This document shows, piece after piece, positions 52,691 through 61,082 of a DNA stretch of 64,000 nucleotides. How positions within the stretch are numbered: the first letter of the stretch is position 1; the number at the start of each line of letters is the position of its first letter. The notes beneath the pieces were generated by a model, which was not told where the DNA came from, searched no databases, and was given only the letters and a program-made list of their open reading frames with translations. This stretch comes from Marinicrinis sediminis (lineage in GTDB: Bacteria > Bacillota > Bacilli > Paenibacillales > KCTC-33676): contig NZ_JBHUMM010000002.1 in NCBI RefSeq assembly GCF_042685085.1, forward strand, positions 62,001 through 126,000, in the 5' to 3' direction. A program made the translations under genes and the position numbers.

Positions 52691-54025
52691 TTATCCTTTT
52701 CCCTTCTGTCTCTCCCGCTTCTCCTGATTCATCTTGATCTTCTCTTCCATTCCCTGACGGGTCGCTTCATAGATATGCAACCGCTGCAGGTGATCCGGCA
52801 AATACTGCTGGTCGACGTAATGGTTAGGATAATCATGCGGATACTGATAGCCCACGTGCCCCAGCTTGTCTGCGCCCTTGTAATGCGTATCACGCAGGTG
52901 AAGCGGCACCTCTACTCTGCCTGACTGCTCTATCGCACGTTGAACCTTGCCTATCGCGCGTGCAATGGCATTGGATTTGGGGCTTTCTACAGCAAACAAG
53001 ATCGCCTGGGCGACGATGTATTTGGATTCCGGCCACCCGATCTGTTTATACGCCTGCATCGCACTGACTGCCTGCACCATCGCCTGGGGATTCGCAAGAC
53101 CAATGTCTTCACTGCAGGCGACGGTCAGTCTGCGGATAAAGGTGACAGGGTCCATGCCCAGCTTGTCTACGGCATACAGGAACCAGAACAAGGCTGCGTC
53201 ACTGGAGCCGCGAATGCTCTTGTGAAAGGCGGACAGCACATCATACTGGGTGGAAGTGTCCGCCTTTACATTTTTGCGTCGGATCGATTCCTCGGCATCT
53301 GCCAGCGTAATGTGGATATGCCCATTTTCATCAGGAGATGTCGTCATGGCCGCCAGTTCCAGTGCATTGAGCGCCCTGCGTAGGTCACCGCCGGCAATAT
53401 CGGATATATGGGTCATCGCTTCTTCATCCAGCCTGACCTTCAGCGCACCGAGACCTCTGTCTGTATCACGCATCGCCCGATCCATGGCCATCCGCGCATG
53501 CTCGGCCGTCAAGGGCTCCAGCTGGAAGAGCGTCGAACGGGACAGCAGGGCGCCGTTAACGTGATGGTACGGATTCTCGGTTGTGGCTCCGATGAATATG
53601 ATCGTCCCCTTCTCCACGGCGGGCAGCAAGGCGTCCTGGCGGGAGGAATTGAAGCGATGCACCTCATCCAGAAACAGAATCGTACGCTGATCATACAGGC
53701 TTCGATTCAGCTTCGCCTGCTCAATCACTTCTCTGACGTCCTTGACGGAGGCATCTACGGCATTGAGTTGCACAAATTTGGCTTTTGTATGATAGGAAAT
53801 AATATGAGCCAGTGTCGTCTTGCCACAGCCCGGAGGACCGTACAGCAAAATGGAGGTCAGCTGATCTCCCTCAATTGCTCTTCGCAACAGCTTTCCTTTT
53901 CCGACAATATGTTCTTGTCCAATGTATTCATCTAGTGTTCGCGGTCGCATTCGATCAGCGAGCAGAGTATGCTTCACACTGGCTTCTCTCGTTTGTTCAT
54001 CATAGCTGAACAAGTCCACTTTCAA
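52691..54025 (-). CDS. rarA: replication-associated recombination protein A (RarA/MgsA)
   Basis: This 444-residue AAA+ ATPase acts at stalled replication forks. Walker A is LYGPPGCGKTTLA, Walker B is ILFLDEVHRFNSSRQD and sensor 1 is FIGATTENPYHHVN. The C-terminal tetramerisation region has PVTFIRRLTVACSEDIGLANPQ. The annotated start is TTG 54025. GTG 54019, two codons later, has a better-spaced AGG-rich site. In Bacillus the gene is adjacent to cymR. Here the que operon, mnmA and two membrane genes lie between. Confidence 0.93.
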   Translation of the reverse strand: MKVDLFSYDEQTREASVKHTLLADRMRPRTLDEYIGQEHIVGKGKLLRRAIEGDQLTSILLYGPPGCGKTTLAHIISYHTKAKFVQLNAVDASVKDVREVIEQAKLNRSLYDQRTILFLDEVHRFNSSRQDALLPAVEKGTIIFIGATTENPYHHVNGALLSRSTLFQLEPLTAEHARMAMDRAMRDTDRGLGALKVRLDEEAMTHISDIAGGDLRRALNALELAAMTTSPDENGHIHITLADAEESIRRKNVKADTSTQYDVLSAFHKSIRGSSDAALFWFLYAVDKLGMDPVTFIRRLTVACSEDIGLANPQAMVQAVSAMQAYKQIGWPESKYIVAQAILFAVESPKSNAIARAIGKVQRAIEQSGRVEVPLHLRDTHYKGADKLGHVGYQYPHDYPNHYVDQQYLPDHLQRLHIYEATRQGMEEKIKMNQEKRERQKGKG

Positions 54026-54099
54026 AACCTGCCTTTATATGCAGAATGGATTCATACTTCCCTGATTTCTTGGTCTACCTGCTGATTGATCATAGTTAT

Positions 54100-54165
54100 A
54101 CCAGCTATTTTAGCCTAGTATACCTGCTATTTTAGCTGGGGTGTACGTACTATTTTATCACATAT
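54100..54165. repeat. three spaced CTATTTTA repeats upstream of rarA
   Basis: CTATTTTA occurs at 54105, 54127 and 54150, about two helical turns apart, with similar flanks (AC-x-x-GCTATTTTAGC in the first two). The array lies in the rarA promoter region, 80-140 bp before the start. It may be operator repeats or chance AT-rich similarity. The rest of the 54026-54354 gap holds only this and a terminator. Confidence 0.45.
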
Positions 54166-54225
54166 ACACTCTTTTCTCCCCGCCGCATCATGCTGCAAAC
54201 ATTTCCTTACGGAATGATCACACGC

Positions 54226-54282
54226 AAAAACACCTCCAATGCTGTTCCCATATCCTGCGACACGGGGCTTGAAGGTGTTTTC
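54226..54282 (-). terminator. terminator of the AraC/GyrI-like gene
   Basis: AAAACACCT (54227-54235) pairs with AGGTGTTTT (54273-54281), with a long loop, and T-runs on either side. It lies about 70 bp beyond the regulator's stop. Confidence 0.7.
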
Positions 54283-54354
54283 ATCTGATTTACTTGATGA
54301 TTCATTTGCCATGGATAACGGTCAGTCAAACTTGTCTTTGCAGGATTACTCTTT

Positions 54355-55230
54355 TTAGCTGTTTTTCTTCTCGACTGCAATCCAGACCTCTTGCTCATTT
54401 TCCAGCAAATAGCATTCAATAACCGGCAGGTCTGCCAGCTCATAGCCAGAATTAGGCAGCCACTCTGAATAAAACTGCTTGTAGACTTTTTGCGTGGCAT
54501 CAGGCAATTCGCCATTTGCTTCAAAAATCGCCCATGTGGCAGCAGGATATTCGAATTCCTCCATGCCTTCCATCGCGGGCACATGCTTGCAGCCTTCTAC
54601 ATCCATGTCACTGGTAACGCCGATAATATACTGCATGTGTTCAGAATCTCCCCATTGCCCGCCTGCGGCAATGCCCAAGAAACCGGCAGGTCTGTAGTTT
54701 GGAAAATGGTCGATGAACCGCTGCATCGTTCCATCTTTCCAGGCTTGTTCCCATATGCCTGGCACAACTTCAAATGCTTTGGACGTTTCGATCTTTTGCG
54801 AGATGCCCATCACTTTGAAGGCCGGGTACGATTCAATCTGGTAATTCATATGATTCTCCCCTTTGATCGTGATTTGGAAGGAGAGCTTGGGGCAGGATCT
54901 CAGTTGAACGCTTTCATTTCGCACACGAGACGGCAGGACCCCATGAAAGTTCTTAAAGGCACGGGTAAATGCATCCTGCGATTCATATCCGTACTTGATC
55001 GCAATGTCCAAGATTCGGTCCGAATCGTTTAGTAGATCAAATGCAGCCAGCGTCAGTCGTCTGCTGCGAATATACTCGGACAACGGCTTGTCTGCAATAT
55101 ATGAAAACATCCGCTGAAAATTGTATACCGAGCATCCTGCTATTTTGGCGATGGCTTCATAGGAAATATCTCCTGTCAAATGTTCTTCTATGTAGTTGAT
55201 GGACGCATTCAACTGCTTCACCCAATCCAT
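54355..55230 (-). CDS. AraC-family regulator with GyrI-like effector-binding domain
   Basis: This 291-residue protein has an N-terminal AraC double HTH (GDISYEAIAKIAGCSVYNFQRMF and IAIKYGYESQDAFTRAFKNFHG). A C-terminal GyrI/BltR-type ligand domain follows (about 135-290), with YPAFKVMGISQKI and a YELADLPVIECYL end. Such Rob-like activators sense small amphipathic molecules and often control drug export. No exporter is adjacent. ATG 55230 follows AAAGGGAG by about 6 nt. Confidence 0.88.
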   Translation of the reverse strand: MDWVKQLNASINYIEEHLTGDISYEAIAKIAGCSVYNFQRMFSYIADKPLSEYIRSRRLTLAAFDLLNDSDRILDIAIKYGYESQDAFTRAFKNFHGVLPSRVRNESVQLRSCPKLSFQITIKGENHMNYQIESYPAFKVMGISQKIETSKAFEVVPGIWEQAWKDGTMQRFIDHFPNYRPAGFLGIAAGGQWGDSEHMQYIIGVTSDMDVEGCKHVPAMEGMEEFEYPAATWAIFEANGELPDATQKVYKQFYSEWLPNSGYELADLPVIECYLLENEQEVWIAVEKKNS

Positions 55231-55458
55231 ATACTCACTCCCTTTCTTGATCATACGAGTTTTACCATCCGTTCACCCGACAATTCATGCCGCATTTTGC
55301 AGGAATGCCATTTCAGACCATACACTTATCTTCGTTTTCAACACCGCTACCTCCTGCTGCATCACCCGATTCAATCCAGTTCACTTGCTGTAAGTCTTCT
55401 GTAATATGTCATCATCCAGACCCTATCAGCATGAAATTGAATTCCTTATTGTGTTCTC

Positions 55459-55839
55459 TTATTGAGATTGCTTGATGATCAAACTCCCGTTTTCGCCGTC
55501 AATGGTATAGATTTCCGGATGCATGTACCCTTTCCCTTGATCCCGGCTTGTGATGGTTGCCGGGGAGTTTTTATCCTTGATAAGGACATTAAAATAGATT
55601 TTCCGCTGATGGGACAACCAGAACGGATATTCCGCTTCTATCTGTTTGCGGCGCGCAACAAACTGATAGACTTCAAGCGCAATCTCATACTCTCTCGCTC
55701 CATGTTCTTCAAAGGCTCTCCCTAAAGCGATTCTTTCCGCAGTTTGTTTGTCAATGGACGGACTCGCAGGAATCTCATGCCACCAACACAATCCGATAAG
55801 GGCAAGGATCAGGATAAGCCAAATCTTCCATTTTCTCAA
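55459..55839 (-). CDS. small membrane-anchored hypothetical protein
   Basis: This 126-residue protein has one N-terminal hydrophobic segment at about 5-22 (IWLILILALIGLCWW), likely a signal anchor. A mixed alpha/beta extracytoplasmic part follows, with EYEIALEVYQFVARRKQIEAEYPF and a C-terminal PEIYTIDGENGSLIIKQ that weakly recalls PepSY-like domains. It is monocistronic, and a good ribosome binding site is not obvious. The family was not recognised. Confidence 0.6.
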   Translation of the reverse strand: MRKWKIWLILILALIGLCWWHEIPASPSIDKQTAERIALGRAFEEHGAREYEIALEVYQFVARRKQIEAEYPFWLSHQRKIYFNVLIKDKNSPATITSRDQGKGYMHPEIYTIDGENGSLIIKQSQ

Positions 55840-56010
55840 TCTACGCTACCACCTTCAGATTTAATTTCTAACCGGAACAGCAAAATGCTCATCCGCATCG
55901 ATTGATTCTTGTACTGCAAGTATCAGTATGTTATCATTATCTACATATTGCCGATTATTGCAAGCTCTATCACTTTTTCTCTTTCTCATGGTGAATGAAC
56001 TGCAAAATGG

Positions 56011-56024
56011 GCGTATACATACGC
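56011..56024. promoter_or_regulatory. palindrome upstream of secreted Cu-amine-oxidase-domain gene
   Basis: GCGTAT-AC-ATACGC has perfect 6-bp arms, about 50 bp before the start codon and just upstream of an AT-rich TATATTA stretch that could be the -10. It is a possible operator. Confidence 0.3.
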
Positions 56025-56073
56025 TGACTTGTTTATATTAAATCAAATTCATTCAGGTAGAGAGGGTTGTGTC

Positions 56074-57864
56074 ATGAAGAAAACAGTTTTTGGTCTCATG
56101 GTTGCTTTTATTTTATGGATCGGGGTGATGGTCGGGTCCTCCGATGCGCAAACGTCATCTATACATATCCAAGTCGATGGAAAACAAGTGCATTTTACGA
56201 ATGAGACAGGCTATCCATTCGTCGATGCCAGTGGAAGAACCCAGGTTCCGTTCAGAGTGGCACTCGAGGCGTTTGGTGCTGAAGTAAAGTGGGATGAGAA
56301 TAAACAACAGCCTTACGCGACTTATAATGGCGTAGAAGTATATGCGCCAATCAATCAAAGCTATATCTATATCAATGGTAAACCAGTGAAAAATGATACA
56401 ACTGCCCTCATCCGTGATGGCCGAACCTATTGCCCGATCCGCAAAGTGCTGGAAGCATTCGGAATGTCCATTGCCTGGGATGCGGCTTCCAACACGGTTA
56501 TCGCGTCACCTGGACAGGCAAGCAGCCTTGCAGATAGTGAAGAAACCTATGTCAGCCGCAAAAGAGATATTCCTCATCCAAAAATGGTGAGTGCCTATTC
56601 GACATCCAAGGGTACTGGAAAATATGCCGGCTACCAAATCCTGCACGGACATCCGCAGGAAAAAGATTATGTGGTTTATTTCACACATGCTAATGAGGGC
56701 GGAATCACCTCCACATCGATTGCCTATGATTTGAAAAAGCCTGAAAATATGAATGAAAGGATCAAATGGTCGTATGATGGTGTCACCTATACAAGTACAA
56801 GAAAACAATTATATACCTATTTCTCTGACACCTCTGAGATCGTCTCCTTCCTGAGCAATCAGGGTGCATTCTCCGAACAATGGTTTTACGATACATTCGG
56901 ACAAGTATATGTGGATTGGATCGACAAGCTAGGGCTCCTCAACTATGCAGAGAAGCATGTCAATGCATACTTAAATAACGAAGTAATGCCGGATGCCGTT
57001 TCGTTCCGAATCTACAACGAGGACTGGGTTTCCGCAACCGACCTGGACGAGTATAATTTGGAGTTGAATGAATACCCGAGAGGTTACGAATATCCATATC
57101 TGCAATGGTTGGACCTGGATGTCGGGATCTCCGTTATTCATCCATTGCCAGACTATTATAACTTCTATGACTACCCGAATGGTTACATGGAATTTAATCA
57201 AATCAGGGTCATGTCCGATTCGAGGGGCAACCTCTTTTTCTACAGAAAGGATCTCGAAGACCACATTATCCGTTACGTCGCTGAAGAATTTAATGAAATG
57301 GAACGTGTGAACGAAGCCTGGTTAACGCACAAAGAATTGAAGGCCATTTATGGTGTCAGCAGTGGCATTTATGAAGGTTTTCATTTCACTGAATATCCTT
57401 ACTTCTATACGGTTGAGAATCGCTTCAAATTCTATGAAGTGGTCGGGTACCGATATGATTTTACAGGCGAGCAGGTATTCAATCAGGTCAGAATGAAAAA
57501 AGATAAAAGTGGAAGTATTCTTATTAACAAAGAAGACTTCGAAAAATTCGTCCTCCCTATGCTTGAGATTCGAAAAAAAGAAGCAGATGCCTTCAATCAG
57601 AAGTGGATTTCCGAAGCGGACTTAACGGATGCCGGAATCGATTTGATGGAATATCCCGTAGAGGATGAAGTGAAGAAAATTATTACACACTGGGAATATA
57701 TGATTAGCGGAAATCGGACGCGGATCTTGCTCAACGGATTGTTGGCCTCCGACAAAAAGGAGGGCACTACGGCGGAATTCAGCGGTATTGAAGTGTATTT
57801 CCTGAATGATACGATGTACTTCAACAGAGAAGACCTCAGAGAGAAAGGCTTTTTGGCGGAATAA
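56074..57864 (+). CDS. secreted protein with copper-amine-oxidase N-terminal domain
   Basis: This 596-residue exported protein has a signal peptide at residues 1-25 (cleavage near SDA-QT). A stalk-type copper amine oxidase N-domain follows at about 27-150, with the double motif GRTQVPFRVALEAFGAEVKWD and GRTYCPIRKVLEAFGMSIAWD. About 440 residues with no recognised catalytic signature come next, rich in Tyr, Asp and Glu and with internally similar segments (LDEYNLELNEYPRGYEYP, KAIYGVSSGIYEGFHF). The CuAO N-domain is very common in Paenibacillus wall or secreted proteins and usually not an oxidase. ATG 56074 follows AGAGGG. Confidence 0.8.
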   Translation: MKKTVFGLMVAFILWIGVMVGSSDAQTSSIHIQVDGKQVHFTNETGYPFVDASGRTQVPFRVALEAFGAEVKWDENKQQPYATYNGVEVYAPINQSYIYINGKPVKNDTTALIRDGRTYCPIRKVLEAFGMSIAWDAASNTVIASPGQASSLADSEETYVSRKRDIPHPKMVSAYSTSKGTGKYAGYQILHGHPQEKDYVVYFTHANEGGITSTSIAYDLKKPENMNERIKWSYDGVTYTSTRKQLYTYFSDTSEIVSFLSNQGAFSEQWFYDTFGQVYVDWIDKLGLLNYAEKHVNAYLNNEVMPDAVSFRIYNEDWVSATDLDEYNLELNEYPRGYEYPYLQWLDLDVGISVIHPLPDYYNFYDYPNGYMEFNQIRVMSDSRGNLFFYRKDLEDHIIRYVAEEFNEMERVNEAWLTHKELKAIYGVSSGIYEGFHFTEYPYFYTVENRFKFYEVVGYRYDFTGEQVFNQVRMKKDKSGSILINKEDFEKFVLPMLEIRKKEADAFNQKWISEADLTDAGIDLMEYPVEDEVKKIITHWEYMISGNRTRILLNGLLASDKKEGTTAEFSGIEVYFLNDTMYFNREDLREKGFLAE

Positions 57865-57887
57865 TAGATGAGATGAACGGGTAAATC

Positions 57888-57936
57888 ACTCCCTCCCCAC
57901 ATGGTGAATGAGCCAAGTAGGGAGGGTTTTGTTTTT
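57888..57936. terminator. terminator between convergent genes
   Basis: CCCTCCC (57891-57897) pairs with GGGAGGG (57920-57926), followed by TTTTGTTTTT. It mainly serves the secreted-protein gene. Confidence 0.8.
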
Positions 57937-57944
57937 CACCCTTT

Positions 57945-59054
57945 TTATTGAATTTGAACAGACTCTTTTATCCACGTCTCCCCTTGATCCATAGATGTAT
58001 ACAGGTTTTGTATCTTATTGTTTCCTGCCACCATCCAGCCGATTTGATTTTCCGTAAATTGCAGGTTTGAGATCATGTATTCATTCGTTTTATACATCAG
58101 ATCCCAACTCATCCCACCATCTACCGTGTGATAGATGGCATGAAGGTCTGATAACCAGCCTTCGTTTTGATTCAGAAATTGGATGGTCACCGTAGATTGT
58201 TCACTCTGAGGTGAAAGTTTAAAAGTATGGATATATGTCCAAATAGAACCTTCTATTTGCTTCTTGAAGAAATCGATACAAATGAAGGTTTCACATTTGT
58301 ATTCTACAGACACGATCATGGTATCAGAGAAAATCTGGGGGTTGTGAACGGTGAAACTTGTTAGTTCTTTCATTTGAGATACAGGATTTTCCAAATATTG
58401 TTTTTCCCACTTAGATCCGCCATCCGTCGTTGCATACAACCAAGGGATTTGATCCGTAACTACATTTCCTGAAACCCATCCCTTCAACGTATCCTTAAAA
58501 GACAGGTTTGTCTTAAATCCATCAGAAGTCAGTCCACTTGTAGACTGAGACGTACTCGAGAGTAGTGTCCAGCTTTCTCCTCCATTAGATGTCGTATACA
58601 TGTCCGCTGAACTATAGTGCAATCCCGTATCATACACATCCATCAGCCAGCCATTGCTTCCATCTATCCATGATAGCTGTGCATTTCCTTTCACTGGAGG
58701 CAGCGATTCTATCTTCCATGTCACTCCCCGATCATTTGTCCGAATCAATTGATTTTGAGAAGTCAGTATATACACCGTTTCTTCAGAAAGTATATATACT
58801 TTAGCATGCAATAGATACGCTTCTTCTATCTCAGTATGATGCCAATTTTGAGCACCATTTGTTGTATAGCGTAATGCAAGCTCCTCTTTCACATGTGTAC
58901 GGTATGCCCAGCCGTCCTTTTGATTTAGCATCTTGATTTCATAGGGAAAGTGATCTTCTTGAGTTAATTCTACTTGCTGGGTTTGTGATTCCGATGAACA
59001 TGAGGAGATCATAATAGACATACAAAACATGAAGATCCATATCCATTTTCCCAT
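57945..59054 (-). CDS. BNR/Asp-box repeat lipoprotein
   Basis: This 369-residue lipoprotein has a signal peptide ending ISSC (Cys19). At least five Asp-box-like turns follow: TNDRGVTW, TSNGGESW, TTDGGSKW, TVDGGMSW and SMDQGETW. They are spaced as in beta-propellers of the BNR/sialidase or YCF48 type. Active-site residues of sialidases are not recognised, so a binding or scaffold role is more likely. AAGGGGA precedes ATG 59054. It is one of three predicted surface proteins in this stretch. Confidence 0.82.
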   Translation of the reverse strand: MGKWIWIFMFCMSIMISSCSSESQTQQVELTQEDHFPYEIKMLNQKDGWAYRTHVKEELALRYTTNGAQNWHHTEIEEAYLLHAKVYILSEETVYILTSQNQLIRTNDRGVTWKIESLPPVKGNAQLSWIDGSNGWLMDVYDTGLHYSSADMYTTSNGGESWTLLSSTSQSTSGLTSDGFKTNLSFKDTLKGWVSGNVVTDQIPWLYATTDGGSKWEKQYLENPVSQMKELTSFTVHNPQIFSDTMIVSVEYKCETFICIDFFKKQIEGSIWTYIHTFKLSPQSEQSTVTIQFLNQNEGWLSDLHAIYHTVDGGMSWDLMYKTNEYMISNLQFTENQIGWMVAGNNKIQNLYTSMDQGETWIKESVQIQ

Positions 59055-59539
59055 CGATGAAAATCCCCTTTATGCTGACAGTGAAATATCATATCTAACG
59101 TTCTATACATAACCCGTCCAATTCCTCCAGTTGCCATATAAATGATACTAATAATTATAAATATATTCTAGTATATAACCAAATGTCCTGTTTTGATTGC
59201 AATAAACTTACGTAAATCCCACGGAAAACCGTTCTGTATCGCATTGAAATCCGCGAATTTGTTTGATTGTTAAGTAGAAACAATAGATCTTCATTTAAGA
59301 TGGTTGTAACATTGATGCAACCGTTAAATACTGAAATGAAGGTGTTACAATTATATTAATATGATGAGTAAAAGATGACTGGATACTCATGCTGCCCAAA
59401 AAGATCGATCATCACACCATAAACACAATTAAATCTATGCAAATCTATGCTTCAAAAGTTGAACACCAATTATTCGCACGTGTAAATTTTAACTGAAGAG
59501 GATTCTGTTATTGATTGCTTCTTATAGCTAGTCGGAAAG
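59055..59539. other. AT-rich intergenic region
   Basis: No open frame with a ribosome binding site is seen. The stretch is AT-rich, with several TATA-like boxes and a GGTTG/CAACC inverted repeat near 59302-59322. It must contain the promoter of the leftward BNR lipoprotein, but its exact elements cannot be assigned. Confidence 0.45.
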
Positions 59540-60064
59540 TTAATCCACACGAAAAAGTTTCCATTCATTTTCAGACTGAACAAAAATGAAATTCAATGAA
59601 TAGGAATGGTTGGATTTTGTATAATGAACAACAGTCACTATTGCAGGCAGAATTGATTCAGATGCCAACCCATGTTCACCTAGGAAATCGTCAGGCAATT
59701 TTCTGGAAGCATCTATTTCTACAGCATCAATCGAGGTAATATCCTGCATATCAAACATCCACAGCACTCCTATGGATTTTTCTGGATCCAAATAAAAAAT
59801 ATCTGCTGCTTGTTTTGGGTCGGCTTCTTTCAAAGCTTTGAAGTAAATTAGCAATTTATTTTTAAGATCTGGCTTCATATCCGCATCAAATTTAACCTGA
59901 CTTATATCTAAGTCGATACTATGTTCCGACAATCCTTTTTTTTCCTTAGGCTTCTCTGTTTCCAACTGTAGATTCTCCTTTATCTTTTCTTCTATAACGA
60001 TGTTAGATTCATTGGAGCAAGCAGTTAATGCAAGAACCAAAACTAAACATATCAACATTCTCAT
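59540..60064 (-). CDS. small lipoprotein of unknown function
   Basis: This 174-residue protein has the signal peptide LICLVLVLALTAC, with a lipobox L-T-A-C (Cys16). A Lys/Glu-rich linker is followed by a domain resembling NTF2-like or DUF4878-type folds (KLLIYFKALKEADPKQAADIFY to HYTKSNHSYSLNFIFVQSENEWKLFRVD), judged from pattern only. It lies between two other predicted secreted or carbohydrate-related genes. AAGGGGGAATG lies before ATG 60064. Confidence 0.72.
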   Translation of the reverse strand: MRMLICLVLVLALTACSNESNIVIEEKIKENLQLETEKPKEKKGLSEHSIDLDISQVKFDADMKPDLKNKLLIYFKALKEADPKQAADIFYLDPEKSIGVLWMFDMQDITSIDAVEIDASRKLPDDFLGEHGLASESILPAIVTVVHYTKSNHSYSLNFIFVQSENEWKLFRVD

Positions 60065-60133
60065 TGTTTCATTCCCCCTTGAGTTAATTAGACGATTTCA
60101 ATAGATAAATAGTTTCAACAATGTATATTTATC

Positions 60134-60165
60134 AAAAAAGACCCTGTAAATATACAGGATCTTTT
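60134..60165 (-). terminator. terminator of the phosphodiester-glycosidase-like gene
   Basis: AAAGA-CCTGTA pairs with TACAGG-TCTTT around a short loop with one internal mismatch. A six-T run follows leftward. Confidence 0.85.
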
Positions 60166-60173
60166 GAATGATG

Positions 60174-60965
60174 TTATCCAAGGCCAATTCCGATTGGAGA
60201 AGGTGAATACCGGAAATTTGTATTACTGGCCACTGCCATACTTTGTTGGCCAGCCGTACTTGCTCGATAACGTCTAACTTCGTCAGCCATATCTTGATGA
60301 TCTTCAATAAAGCGGATAGAACTGGAACTGCCTCCATCTAAATGAATCCCTTTATCACAACCTAAACCCGACATAATATAACGAGCATCATAAAAAGTAA
60401 TACCGCTACTCGTATTATTTTTGTCGAAAGCCACAGCAAGAACCACATCACCATTGCTGCTATTATATCCTAACATTGTTCTTGGTCGCTTATCATTTAT
60501 ACCACCAACTCCGTTAGATCCTTCCCAATTTTGAAGCCTAGAATCGTAAGTAGATTTGCTTAATGATTCGTCTAGCCAGAGACTGAGTCCTCCAAAAGCC
60601 CATTTCAAATCTGCAATATTTCCAGTAAGATCGTGAGCGTATACTACTCGTTTAACACCAATTGTTCCACTAGTAGTACAGTATAAGGTTCCTCGAGTTC
60701 TGTTAACTGTACTCGAACCATTTTTACTGCCTGATGAGTTGTTTCCAATCGGGCTACCATTTTGAACAGCAATGCCTAAAAGTCCGCTTGAACCAAAAAA
60801 TGTACCATTTACACCTTGATAGTTGGAGTTGTACACAGAAGAACTCCCGATATTTTTTGCAGATAGAGAGTTTTTATTGGTGTAGATAGCATAGACTTCT
60901 GCGTCAACACCTGTACTGTTGATATTCGGCACCTCGAAATGGACAAAATAACCGTTGTTGCTCAT
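60174..60965 (-). CDS. phosphodiester-glycosidase (NAGPA-like) domain protein
   Basis: This 263-residue protein shows features of the phosphodiester glycosidase domain: YQGVNGTFF, LLGIAVQNG, KRPRTMLGYNSSNGDVVLAVAFD and the C-terminal HLDGGSSSSIRF, the usual LDGGGSS signature. Relatives remove GlcNAc or other sugars from phosphodiesters. It has no signal peptide or lipobox, which is unusual because most bacterial members are exported. ATG 60965 follows AGGGGTG by about 6 nt. The longer in-frame form adds 17 residues that also do not look like a signal. The substrate is unknown. Confidence 0.75.
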   Translation of the reverse strand: MSNNGYFVHFEVPNINSTGVDAEVYAIYTNKNSLSAKNIGSSSVYNSNYQGVNGTFFGSSGLLGIAVQNGSPIGNNSSGSKNGSSTVNRTRGTLYCTTSGTIGVKRVVYAHDLTGNIADLKWAFGGLSLWLDESLSKSTYDSRLQNWEGSNGVGGINDKRPRTMLGYNSSNGDVVLAVAFDKNNTSSGITFYDARYIMSGLGCDKGIHLDGGSSSSIRFIEDHQDMADEVRRYRASTAGQQSMAVASNTNFRYSPSPIGIGLG

Positions 60966-61082
60966 ATTGAACACCCCTATTTTGAAATTTTGAATAATGG
61001 CGCGCCCATCCTTCACTATTAAAGGTAATCGACAGTTAATAATTACAACCTATAGTTCCCGGAATTTATAACTAGGGAGTCT

